Source of the DNA: CAYMNU01 sp964391885
GTDB lineage: Archaea; Altiarchaeota; Altiarchaeia; JAFGQM01
Direction of reading: 5' to 3'
Assembly: GCA_964391885.1 (NCBI GenBank)
Contig: CAYMNU010000069.1
Location: 1-30,194, forward strand
Length of the DNA stretch: 30,194 bases
Positions 23,941-29,752 of this stretch are shown here, piece after piece (positions within the stretch are counted from its first letter, which is position 1; each line of letters opens with the position of its first letter). The notes under the pieces are model-generated. The model was not told where the DNA came from and ran no database searches. It was given only the letters and a program-made list of their open reading frames with translations. A program made the position numbers and the translations under genes.

Positions 23941-25337
23941 AGCTTCTTTCCCTTCAGGAATTTCTCCTTGAGGGACGCCGCGTTCTTCTTTTCGCTCTCA
24001 AGGGCTTTTGTCACAATACCCGGCTTGAAGTAGCCCCACGTGTCAATGGCCTGCTGAAGCTCTTTATGGGTATTGGCGTACTCCGGCGAGGGTATGCCTT
24101 CCATCATGGCGTCAAGGGCCTGTTTCATGGAAACCGCGCCGGCGACTGTGCCTCCGGGGTGGCCGTGCACCCCAGCACCTGCCTGAAGGTTTACGTCCAT
24201 GCCGTGCAATGCGACTGCAGCGTCCATCCTGCCAGCATCCAGCCCTCCTGAGGCTATGCTTAGCATCGGCTTGATATGGGGCGCGAAATCCATGCCTAGC
24301 GAGCCTAGGTGCAGCTTCTCATCGAGCGACATCTCCTGCGCTATGTCATGCAGGCGCCTTATCTCTGCCAGCTCCCCCTCCATCTTGCCGACACCTGCGC
24401 CTATGTGCAGCTGGTCTGCGCCGATTATGCGGTAGAACTTCTCGTATATCTGGAAGTTTATGCCGAAGCTCCCCCTATTGGGGCCGGCGTAGCCTGCCCG
24501 GTGGGCATGCACGGCGAACTTGTATTTCCTTGTCAAATCCACCATCTCCTCCATAGCGCTGAGGCCGAGCACATAGACATCGAGCATGACAAAGACCTTC
24601 TTCTGAAGCCCCATGTCTTTAAGGTGATCTATTCTGTCTGCCATCCTGGACACCTTGTCTGTAACGCAGCTTACATAGAGCTTGTTTTCACCGGTTTCCG
24701 CCTCGGCTTTTTCTATTCTCTTAACAACCTCATGCAAACGATCCTTCCATCTGCAGAAGTCCTGGTCAATCAAATTTTCATCGTCCTTGACTAAATCAAG
24801 CCCGCCGATGAATGACTCGTATGCGGCATCTGCCCACTCTTTGGGGGTCAAACCCACTTTGGGCTTTATGATGGTGCCTATGTGTGGCCTCCCTGTTTTC
24901 TGGGTGCCTGCCATCTTTCTGATGCCCTCAAGACCTTTGCACGGGCCCTTGAAGAGCTTCTGCATGTTCTCTGGGAAGGCTATGTCGTAGATGTAGAGCT
25001 CGGAGAGTTCCTTAAGGCCGAAGAGGTTGCCCAATACCGAGGCCTGGAACTGGCTTAGGTTCTTGGTGTCAAAATGCTCTATCGGGTAGGCTATCCAGAT
25101 GAAACCGCTTTTCTCAGTTACCTTATGGAGCTTGAAGACACGCGCCCTGTAGTGCTTCCAGACGAAGTCATTCATAGTCTTCAGCTTTGTCCATGAGCCG
25201 ACGCTGCTCTCGGCGGCAAGGGCTTCGGCCAGCTTCTCGAGCGGCTCGGTACCTTTCGCCCACATGAGCACCACAAAGTCGTTCTTCTTGTCGGGTCGGT
25301 ACTTCAAATCCAGGTAGCTGTATCCTCCATAGGCCAT
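23937..25337 (-). CDS. rbcL: Form III ribulose-bisphosphate carboxylase
   Basis: A 466-residue archaeal RuBisCO large subunit with all key residues present: K158 and K160 (GTIIKPKVG), the carbamylated K184 with D186 and E187 (LVKDDENL), H279-R280 (HAHRAG), H311 (LHIGAG), K318 of loop 6 (GKMEG), S363 (ASGG) and the phosphate-binding GHPGG. In archaea form III enzymes act in AMP/nucleoside salvage, turning ribulose-1,5-bisphosphate plus CO2 into two 3-phosphoglycerates, rather than in a Calvin cycle. AMP phosphorylase and ribose-1,5-bisphosphate isomerase are not in this window. No phosphoribulokinase is seen. The gene stands alone on its strand. Confidence 0.95.
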   Translation of the reverse strand: MAYGGYSYLDLKYRPDKKNDFVVLMWAKGTEPLEKLAEALAAESSVGSWTKLKTMNDFVWKHYRARVFKLHKVTEKSGFIWIAYPIEHFDTKNLSQFQASVLGNLFGLKELSELYIYDIAFPENMQKLFKGPCKGLEGIRKMAGTQKTGRPHIGTIIKPKVGLTPKEWADAAYESFIGGLDLVKDDENLIDQDFCRWKDRLHEVVKRIEKAEAETGENKLYVSCVTDKVSRMADRIDHLKDMGLQKKVFVMLDVYVLGLSAMEEMVDLTRKYKFAVHAHRAGYAGPNRGSFGINFQIYEKFYRIIGADQLHIGAGVGKMEGELAEIRRLHDIAQEMSLDEKLHLGSLGMDFAPHIKPMLSIASGGLDAGRMDAAVALHGMDVNLQAGAGVHGHPGGTVAGAVSMKQALDAMMEGIPSPEYANTHKELQQAIDTWGYFKPGIVTKALESEKKNAASLKEKFLKGKKL

Positions 25338-25368
25338 TTTGATTACGGGCTATTATTTGCGCTTTGGG

Positions 25369-25376
25369 AATAAAAG
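25369..25376 (-). promoter_or_regulatory. TATA-like box of the RuBisCO gene
   Basis: AATAAAAG on the plus strand reads CTTTTATT on the minus strand, about 36 bases before the RuBisCO ATG. A short leader of about 10 bases would result. Confidence 0.4.
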
Positions 25377-25430
25377 CTTCTTTTTTATTTTTATACTTGT
25401 ATAACATAATATATCATAAAATAATACTAT

Positions 25431-25444
25431 ATGTTATATAACAT
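25431..25444 (+). promoter_or_regulatory. Palindromic operator over the antitoxin start
   Basis: ATGTTATATAACAT is a perfect 14-base palindrome and includes the first two bases of the antitoxin ATG (25443). A related half-site, GTATAACAT, occurs upstream (about 25399-25407) in a very AT-rich promoter stretch. AbrB/MazE-type antitoxins commonly repress their own operons by binding such sites. Confidence 0.55.
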
Positions 25445-25625
25445 GGCCCGCATAATAACAAGGACGCGAAAGGCAGGAGGCTCGCTAATACTAACAATAC
25501 CCAAAGACATAAGAAGCTCTCTGGGCATAAAAGAAGACCAGCTGGTGGAAATCGACTTGACCAACCCGAGGGTCGATTTCTTCGCTGCCATTCCCAAGCT
25601 GACCCCATACGACAATGCCAACTAG
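25443..25625 (+). CDS. AbrB/MazE-type antitoxin
   Basis: A 60-residue protein with a swapped-hairpin AbrB fold: ARIITRTRKAGGSLILTIPKDIRSSLGIKEDQLVEIDL covers the whole DNA-binding domain, with the usual S-L-x-x-T-I-P-K and G-I-K-E-D-Q motifs. The short C-terminal tail (NPRVDFFAAIPKLTPYDNAN) would wrap the toxin. It overlaps the PIN gene by 11 bases. An in-frame ATG at 25431 would add four residues, but that start lies within the palindrome; MARIITRTRKAG is the family-like start. Confidence 0.85.
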   Translation: MARIITRTRKAGGSLILTIPKDIRSSLGIKEDQLVEIDLTNPRVDFFAAIPKLTPYDNAN

Positions 25626-25983
25626 GTATGTGCTCGACGCGCATGCCTGGGTGGAGTACCTTAGAGGTAGCCCGCCCGGGAAGCGCGTTAAGGAATACAT
25701 AGAGAAGGGGGATATCCACACATGCAGCATAAGCCTTGCCCATGTCTTGGCCCACGCGGCTAAGCAGTCCCAGGACCAAAATACGGCTGCCAGGGCAATC
25801 CAGACAATGTCCCGGATAGTCCCTGTGGACAGCGAGCTTGCGCTCAAAGCTGCGAAGCGCTATGCGAGGATGGCTGAGAAAGACTGGGAACGTGCATATG
25901 TCCTGGAAACCGCTAAAAAGCTGGGTGCGGAGATAGTCTCGGGCGACAAGGAATTCAGTTCCGGAAGGGTAATTTCAATATAA
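25615..25983 (+). CDS. PIN-domain (VapC-like) protein with changed active site
   Basis: A 122-residue PIN domain paired with the AbrB antitoxin. The first acidic residue is present, D8 in YVLDAHAWVEYL, and so is the last, D111 in VSGDKEF. The middle acidic residues of the family are not at their usual places: the Glu expected in the segment ISLAHVLA is H43, and the Asp expected before AYVLETA is R93, though D90 and E92 are close. VapC toxins are Mg2+-dependent RNases, so this one may be weak, inactive or use shifted residues. The glycosyltransferase gene starts 9 bases later and probably shares the transcript. Confidence 0.8.
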   Translation: MPTRYVLDAHAWVEYLRGSPPGKRVKEYIEKGDIHTCSISLAHVLAHAAKQSQDQNTAARAIQTMSRIVPVDSELALKAAKRYARMAEKDWERAYVLETAKKLGAEIVSGDKEFSSGRVISI

Positions 25984-25992
25984 AAGGCTAAA

Positions 25993-26694
25993 ATGCAGAT
26001 ACCGAAGAAGGGATGGAGGGCAACGGTAATAGTGCCCGCCAGGAATGAGGAAGCATCCCTCTCAGAATCTCTTCCGAATATACGGCAATGGAGGGATGCC
26101 CATTCCAATCGCGACAACATCAGGCTCCTTTTGGTAAACGACGGAAGCAGCGATTCGACTAAACGCGAAGCTGAGCGAATGGGCTTTGAGGTTATTCCGT
26201 CCCACTCTGAAGGGCATTCTGTGGGAAAGACCCTGGCAGTAAAGCGCGGAGTCGAGCATGCTGCGAATGAGCACAAGCCACATGCAGTAGTATTCCTTGA
26301 CGCAGACCTGATACGCCCGAGTGGATCGAGCATCGATAAGCTGCTGGAACCTGTCCTAAAGGGTGAGCACGACATGGTCGTAGGCGTGCAGGGTGAAGGC
26401 ATTTACGACCTTTCCATGGAGCATAGTGGGCAGCGTGCCATCTCCATGAAAGCATTAAATCCTTGGCTTAAAGGTCACAAAGACTGGCGTTTCGAGGAAT
26501 CATGGGCTCTTGAGCCCATGCTCAATGGAAACATTTCGAGGCAGTGGATACGTCAGCCGCATGGACGGGGGGAGACCGTAGACTTTTATACTAAAAAGGC
26601 TTTCCGCCAGAGCACTGAAGCAGAGCAAATTGCCCACCGCAGAAAAGTTTATGACGCATTAAGGGCTAAAAAAAACAGAAAACACCGCAAATAG
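25993..26694 (+). CDS. GT2-family glycosyltransferase, second copy
   Basis: A 233-residue GT-A glycosyltransferase with ATVIVPARNEEASL (10-23), LLVNDGSSD (45-53) and FLDADL (99-104). The segment ALNPWLKGHKDWRFEESWALEPML has the same pattern as ALEPWLRGHPKW in the gene at 21822, so the two are paralogues. The C-terminus is very basic (AHRRKVYDALRAKKNRKHRK). No membrane helix is seen. It follows the PIN gene by 9 bases, an odd partner for a TA pair; it may simply be read through from that promoter. Substrate unknown. Confidence 0.83.
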   Translation: MQIPKKGWRATVIVPARNEEASLSESLPNIRQWRDAHSNRDNIRLLLVNDGSSDSTKREAERMGFEVIPSHSEGHSVGKTLAVKRGVEHAANEHKPHAVVFLDADLIRPSGSSIDKLLEPVLKGEHDMVVGVQGEGIYDLSMEHSGQRAISMKALNPWLKGHKDWRFEESWALEPMLNGNISRQWIRQPHGRGETVDFYTKKAFRQSTEAEQIAHRRKVYDALRAKKNRKHRK

Positions 26695-26745
26695 GTTTTT
26701 GTAGTGTAAATTTCAAAATAAGCCGCTTAGTTCTCGCAAATTCTT

Positions 26746-26871
26746 GCCGAGATCATATCGCCGAGGTCAACCTCGCGATTTCTGAGCTTTAATGCTCGGA
26801 ACCCTCGGCAGGAGACTCTGAGCACATAATCCTGCCGAGGTGGGCGCAAACCTTTTCGGTTTGCTCACCTC
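26746..26871. repeat. Palindrome-rich region upstream of tRNA-Ser
   Basis: The motif GCCGAG or its complement occurs at 26746, 26760, 26804 and 26834, the same heptamer that forms the tRNA-Ser acceptor stem. Nested pairs are GCCGAGG (26760-26766) with CCTCGGC (26803-26809), GGCAGGA (26807-26813) with TCCTGCC (26830-26836), and GAGGTG plus GCAAACC (26837-26852) with GGTTTGC plus CACCTC (26858-26871). No reading frame fits here. The structures look like decayed copies of the tRNA-linked repeats found downstream. Confidence 0.6.
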
Positions 26872-26900
26872 AGCGTTCATTTGCATAATATTCACCTCAC

Positions 26901-26985
26901 GCCGAGGTGGCGGAATCTGGCTAACGCGCAAGACTGGAAATCTTGTTCCCGAAAGGGAGTTTGGGTTCAAATCCCAACCTCGGCG
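26901..26985 (+). tRNA. tRNA-Ser (anticodon GGA)
   Basis: An 85-base gene. The acceptor strands are GCCGAGG (26901-26907) and CCTCGGC (26978-26984) with discriminator G at 26985, the serine type. The anticodon stem is CAAGA/TCTTG around CTGGAAA, giving GGA. The long variable arm is TTCCCGAAAGGGAG, and the T arm is TTGGG-TTCAAAT-CCCAA. CCA is not encoded. There is no intron. A TATA-like CATAATATTC lies 8-17 bases upstream. It reads UCC/UCU codons and would be charged by SerRS. Its 5' and 3' ends recur in the repeats downstream. Confidence 0.95.
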
Positions 26986-27004
26986 CTTAACTTCGAGGTA
27001 GCGG

Positions 27005-27070
27005 CGCCGAGGTTTACGGCAAGGTCATACGCCTAAAGGATGTGTCCACCTTGCCGTCCCAACCTCGGCG
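27005..27070. repeat. Long hairpin framed by tRNA-Ser acceptor sequences
   Basis: CGCCGAGGTT (27005-27014) pairs perfectly with AACCTCGGCG (27061-27070). Inside, ACGGCAAGGT (27016-27025) pairs perfectly with ACCTTGCCGT (27048-27057), leaving a 22-base loop. The outer strands are the 5' and 3' ends of the adjacent tRNA-Ser; the 3' part shares TCCCAACCTCGGCG with it. There is no anticodon arm or T arm, so it is not a working tRNA. It may be a small RNA, or a tRNA copy whose inside was replaced. Confidence 0.7.
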
Positions 27071-27105
27071 TCTCACTCTAAACCGCGGAGGGGGTTCCAC
27101 CCCCT

Positions 27106-27157
27106 CGCGAGGTTCGCTTTGCGAACCTGCGCACAAGTTGGCTCTGCCAACTTCGTG
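27106..27157 (+). repeat. Two-hairpin repeat element, copy B
   Basis: CGCGA (27106-27110) and TCGTG (27153-27157) frame hairpin 1 (GGTTCGC-TTT-GCGAACC), linker TGCGCACA and hairpin 2 (AGTTGGC-TCT-GCCAACT). Compared with copy A, stem bases differ on both strands so that pairing is kept. Confidence 0.75.
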
Positions 27158-27164
27158 CCCCAGT

Positions 27165-27218
27165 CACGAGGTTCACCAAAGGTGAACCTGTGCACAGAAT
27201 CGCTTCGCGATTCTCGTG
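27165..27218 (+). repeat. Two-hairpin repeat element, copy C
   Basis: CACGA (27165-27169) and TCGTG (27214-27218) frame hairpin 1 (GGTTCACC-AAA-GGTGAACC), linker TGTGCACA and hairpin 2 (GAATCGC-TTC-GCGATTC). The outer stem is fully Watson-Crick here, where copies A and B have wobble pairs. It lies 7 bases after copy B, in tandem. Confidence 0.75.
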
Positions 27219-27370
27219 TTTAAGCTAATCCTGACCCACCCCCGATAAGCCAAGCTAAAGGAAGCCGAGTTTACAATGGAGCTACCTCTGCCAAAGACTG
27301 AGGACTTGCTAGGTAATCCTTAGACAAGACTGGGGACTGCAGACCTTTTTCTTACCCCTACATTTTGCCT

Positions 27371-27407
27371 ATACGTGACTACACTCTTGGAAAATGTAGT
27401 CACGTAT
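27371..27407. repeat. 13-bp inverted repeat at the fic stop codon
   Basis: ATACGTGACTACA (27371-27383) and TGTAGTCACGTAT (27395-27407) are perfectly complementary with an 11-base loop. The right arm contains the fic stop codon. The same 12-base core (TACGTGACTACA) also occurs at 28344-28355, in the fic promoter. It may be a terminator, an operator, or the mark of a mobile unit. Confidence 0.65.
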
Positions 27408-28335
27408 TCTTATAGAAGCGCTTGTATTCTTTGACTATGAGCTCCATCATAGGCCTCACGTCGCCGCCTTTTTGGTAAGCCTGCAAAGCAGCGTAATACA
27501 CAGACCTTCTTGCAAGGCTAATGTTAACCGGCGGGAAGCCATGCTTTATCAGGATGTTGTTAAGCAGCAGCCTGCCGATTCTGCCATTGCCATCCTGAAA
27601 AGGGTGTATGGTTTCAAACTGATTGTGGACAATTGCAGCCAAGAGAAGCGGCGGATATTTATTCTTATTCTTTTGGTACCACTTTACCAGCTCGTTCAGC
27701 AGTGATCTTATCCTGCTGGACGGTGCGCCTACGTGCAACACCTCGCCAAGTTGGTTCCTTACGCACACTTCAACACCTTTGCGCCTCAGCTGGCCCGCAT
27801 AAGTTTTTGAGTTCCTGAAACATATCTCATGGAGTTTCAGGATTAATTCGACGGTCAAATGTTCCTTTGTAATGCGCAACTCCCCGACGGCTTCCGAGAC
27901 CCCGTATGTCTCAGATATCTCCCATTTCTCCTTGTCCTTCGGCCAGCTGTTCTCCTCAAGTATTCCCTTGACCTCACCAAAGCTGACTGTGGAGCCCTCA
28001 ATAGCGTTTGTGTCGAATGTGAAGGCCTCAGTAAACAGCTTCCAATCGTCCTTTGAAAGGTGGTCGACTTTAAGTGTTATCTTATCCTGCAGCTTCTTTA
28101 TGATTCTTAGCTCCCTTGCACTTAGTTCTCTGTTAAGCGGATTACTGATTATCTTGTACCGCTCGATTTCGGCAAGTATTATCTTTTCCGCCTTTGGCCT
28201 GAGCTCCTTTATCTGTGCCTCAGTGAGATTTGTTCCAAGGAATCGTCGGATCTTGTGTATCTTGCCGCCTTCCCTGAAGGAGTGGCCTAGGTAATACGCC
28301 TTTGATTTTCCGAGTTTCCTAACCTCAAGGTACAT
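27400..28335 (-). CDS. fic: Fic-domain AMP-transferase (class II)
   Basis: A 311-residue Fic protein. The catalytic loop HPFQDGNGRIGR (244-255) is complete, including the catalytic H244, so the enzyme should transfer AMP (or another NMP) to a target protein. The inhibitory motif S/T-x-x-x-E-G/N is present upstream as TNAIEG (109-114), with E113 expected to block ATP binding; this places it in class II, where the inhibitor is in the same chain. The N-terminus (YYLGHSFREGGKIHKIRRFLG) is a small basic domain often seen in Fic proteins. The mRNA is opposite to the other cassettes. It lies between repeat units R1 and R2, alone, with no separate antitoxin gene. Confidence 0.92.
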   Translation of the reverse strand: MYLEVRKLGKSKAYYLGHSFREGGKIHKIRRFLGTNLTEAQIKELRPKAEKIILAEIERYKIISNPLNRELSARELRIIKKLQDKITLKVDHLSKDDWKLFTEAFTFDTNAIEGSTVSFGEVKGILEENSWPKDKEKWEISETYGVSEAVGELRITKEHLTVELILKLHEICFRNSKTYAGQLRRKGVEVCVRNQLGEVLHVGAPSSRIRSLLNELVKWYQKNKNKYPPLLLAAIVHNQFETIHPFQDGNGRIGRLLLNNILIKHGFPPVNISLARRSVYYAALQAYQKGGDVRPMMELIVKEYKRFYKNT

Positions 28336-28343
28336 GCCTAAAT

Positions 28344-28363
28344 TACGTGACTACAAATAAAAA
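28344..28363 (-). promoter_or_regulatory. fic promoter with candidate operator
   Basis: AATAAAAA (28356-28363; TTTTTATT on the minus strand) is a TATA-like box about 25 bases before the fic ATG. TACGTGACTACA (28344-28355) fills the space between it and the start codon, where a repressor could block transcription. The same 12 bases form the inverted repeat at the other end of the gene. Confidence 0.5.
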
Positions 28364-28432
28364 GCTTATTTTAAGAATTGTCCACAGATGTAGCGCAACC
28401 TCGCTTTTTATCTCACCGTTAGTAATATCTTC

Positions 28433-28666
28433 AGAAACCGGATCGAAGACCGGAGACAGAAGACCTCCCAGCTTCCTCCAGACAAGACCGAAGACTCAAG
28501 ACAGGAGACCTCAAATCCCAACCTCGGCGTCTCACTCTGAACCGCGAGGGGGACACCCCCCAGTTCTAAGTTACTCCTGACCACCCCCCGATTAGCCAAG
28601 CATAAGGGAGCCGAGTTCACAACAGAGCCTCCCCTGCCAAAGACTGCAGACCTGGGACTGAAGACC
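28433..28666 (+). repeat. tRNA-Ser-linked repeat unit R2
   Basis: In order: heptads GAAGACC, GGAGACA, GAAGACC (28445-28465); TCCCAGCTTCCTCC; heptads CAAGACC, GAAGACT, CAAGACA, GGAGACC (28483-28510). Then come the tRNA-Ser 3' end CAAATCCCAACCTCGGCGT (28512-28530), a GGGGG-ACA-CCCCC hairpin and CTCCTGACC..CCCCCGATTAGCCAAGC. GCCGAG (28610-28615) and four heptads AAAGACT, GCAGACC, TGGGACT, GAAGACC (28639-28666) end it. It separates fic from the RelB/RelE-like pair. There is no protein gene in 28336-28700. Confidence 0.8.
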
Positions 28667-28669
28667 AGG

Positions 28670-28677
28670 TTTATAAG
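28670..28677 (+). promoter_or_regulatory. TATA-like box of the RelB/RelE-like pair
   Basis: TTTATAAG begins 3 bases after the last heptad of R2 and is centred 27 bases before the antitoxin ATG. The cassette thus carries its own promoter directly behind the repeat. Confidence 0.6.
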
Positions 28678-28700
28678 CAAAAACCAGCTAATCTATCGCA

Positions 28701-28904
28701 ATGGAAGAAGCAGCGACGTTAATGAAGATCTCTGAAGACCTGGATTTCCTTAAGCGCGAAGTAATGGAAATAAGAACCCACATGGTAGATGTGGATTGCC
28801 TTTTGACTACCGAAGAAGCGAAAGAACTGGATGCCAGCATAGCCAATTACAAGAACCGCAAGACAACTAGCCTTGCGCAGCTGAAGAAAGACCTCGGACT
28901 ATGA
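28701..28904 (+). CDS. Putative RelB-like antitoxin
   Basis: A 67-residue, mostly helical, acidic protein (MEEAATLMKISEDLDFLKREVMEI). The C-terminal half, LDASIANYKNRKTTSLAQLKKDLG, has the alternation of helix and basic turn seen at the toxin-binding end of RelB/antitoxin proteins of archaea. Its stop overlaps the next start by 4 bases (ATGA), the normal layout of a type II antitoxin before its toxin. The family name is inferred mainly from size and partner. Confidence 0.8.
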   Translation: MEEAATLMKISEDLDFLKREVMEIRTHMVDVDCLLTTEEAKELDASIANYKNRKTTSLAQLKKDLGL

Positions 28905-29158
28905 CTTTCGATGTTGAGTTCGACAACCAGCCAGATAAATTTCTAAAAAAGGCAGATAAGCCGCTTAACGTTAGGCTGCTTAATGAAATCGAGAGGCTTC
29001 GGGAAGATCCTTTTCCACAGGGGGTGAAAAGGGTACATGGCCGCGAGGAAAAGACATTCAGGACGCGAGTCGGAGACTATAGAATACTATACGTAGTCTT
29101 CTTTGAGGACAACTGCATACTCATTTCAAAGATTGATAAGAGACCGAGAGCCTATTGA
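28901..29158 (+). CDS. RelE/ParE-family toxin
   Basis: An 85-residue protein with the RelE fold: MTFDVEFDNQPDKFLKKADKPL, then LREDPFPQGVKRVHG, the core strand FRTRVGDYRILYVV and the last strand CILISKIDKRPRAY. Arg in RVGDYRI and the basic C-terminus match residues used by RelE-type mRNA interferases, and the family also includes ParE gyrase poisons, so the target is open. It is the second gene of the cassette between R2 and R3. Confidence 0.9.
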   Translation: MTFDVEFDNQPDKFLKKADKPLNVRLLNEIERLREDPFPQGVKRVHGREEKTFRTRVGDYRILYVVFFEDNCILISKIDKRPRAY

Positions 29159-29177
29159 ATTTTTCTTTAATACCTCG

Positions 29178-29406
29178 CTAGCTTACCTGGAAACAGGACT
29201 GAAGACAGGAGACAGTAGACCTCCCAGCTTCCTTCCGACAAGACTCAAGACTGGCGACAGAAGACCTCAAATCCCAACTTCGGCGTTCCACTAAATCGCG
29301 GAGGGGGACACCCCCTCCCCAGTTTTAAGCTAATCCTGACCCTCCCCCGATCAGTTAAGCTTAAGGAAGCCGAGGTGACAAGACTGAAGACCCAAGACTG
29401 AAGACC
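29178..29406 (+). repeat. tRNA-Ser-linked repeat unit R3
   Basis: CTAGCTTAC (29178-29186) is followed by heptads CAGGACT, GAAGACA, GGAGACA, GTAGACC (29194-29221), TCCCAGCTTCCTTCC, and heptads CAAGACT, CAAGACT, GGCGACA, GAAGACC (29239-29266). The tRNA-Ser 3' end follows (CAAATCCCAACTTCGGCGT, one change, 29268-29286). Next is a GGAGGGGG-ACA-CCCCCTCC hairpin, then TTAAGCTAATCCTGACCC, GCCGAGGTG (29369-29377, the tRNA 5' end) and four perfect heptads CAAGACT, GAAGACC, CAAGACT, GAAGACC (29379-29406). It is the cleanest copy. Confidence 0.82.
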
Positions 29407-29412
29407 GCAAGA

Positions 29413-29420
29413 TTTTTATA
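29413..29420 (+). promoter_or_regulatory. TATA-like box of the last TA pair
   Basis: TTTTTATA lies 6 bases behind the last heptad of R3 and about 30 bases before the ATG at 29447, the same layout as in the preceding cassette. Confidence 0.55.
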
Positions 29421-29446
29421 GCATCAATTGATAATATTACACTGAA

Positions 29447-29752
29447 ATGCAAATGCAATACACAAAGGCCCCTCAAGCCTTTGAAAGCAAGACCGCACGG
29501 TCCCCCACTCTTCAGACTGTCTTAATGGTCGAAGGATTTATAGACGAAGAGAGTGGCGAATACAAAAAGACCGAGTTATTCAAGAACCTGCCAAAAAAGG
29601 TGATGTGGCCCACCTTCCAGGTCATAATGGCTTACCTTGAGAGCATAAACAAGATAGCCTACGACAGCGACGGATATGTCGTCTACATCTGGAGCCCGGA
29701 GCTTGGACAGAAATACAAAAGCAGGACTGACTTAGCATGGAAGGCGAAATAA
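29447..29752 (+). CDS. Putative winged-helix antitoxin
   Basis: A 101-residue protein. Residues 20-85 fit a winged helix: TLQTVLMVEGFIDEESGEYKK, LFKNLPKKVMWPTFQVIMAYLES (recognition-helix region), and the wing INKIAYDSDGYVVYIW. It overlaps the downstream RelE-like gene by 16 bases. Size, overlap and partner suggest an antitoxin that represses its own operon. An alternative ATG at 29453 would shorten it by two residues. Confidence 0.75.
   Translation: MQMQYTKAPQAFESKTARSPTLQTVLMVEGFIDEESGEYKKTELFKNLPKKVMWPTFQVIMAYLESINKIAYDSDGYVVYIWSPELGQKYKSRTDLAWKAK

Larger units (their letters stand above)
27057..27350 (+). repeat. tRNA-Ser-linked repeat unit R1
   Basis: First copy of the cassette repeat. 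It begins with the tRNA-Ser 3' end (TCCCAACCTCGGCGT, 27057-27071). Next come TCTCACTCTAAACCGCGG and a GAGGGGG/CCCCCTC hairpin (27088-27106). Two-hairpin copies B and C interrupt it. Then TTAAGCTAATCCTGACCC leads to GCCGAG (27264-27269) and heptads AAAGACT, GAGGACT, CAAGACT, GGGGACT, GCAGACC up to 27345, and a T-run. R2 and R3 have the same order without the insertion. No protein gene fits in 26986-27399. Confidence 0.75.

Noticed and set aside
27005..27070. A second tRNA-Ser gene
   Set aside because: Only the acceptor strands and part of the T-arm 3' side are present; there is no anticodon arm and no T loop.
28433..29406. CRISPR array
   Set aside because: The repeated units are about 230 bases long and separated by whole genes; the heptads are contiguous without unique spacers, and no cas gene is near.
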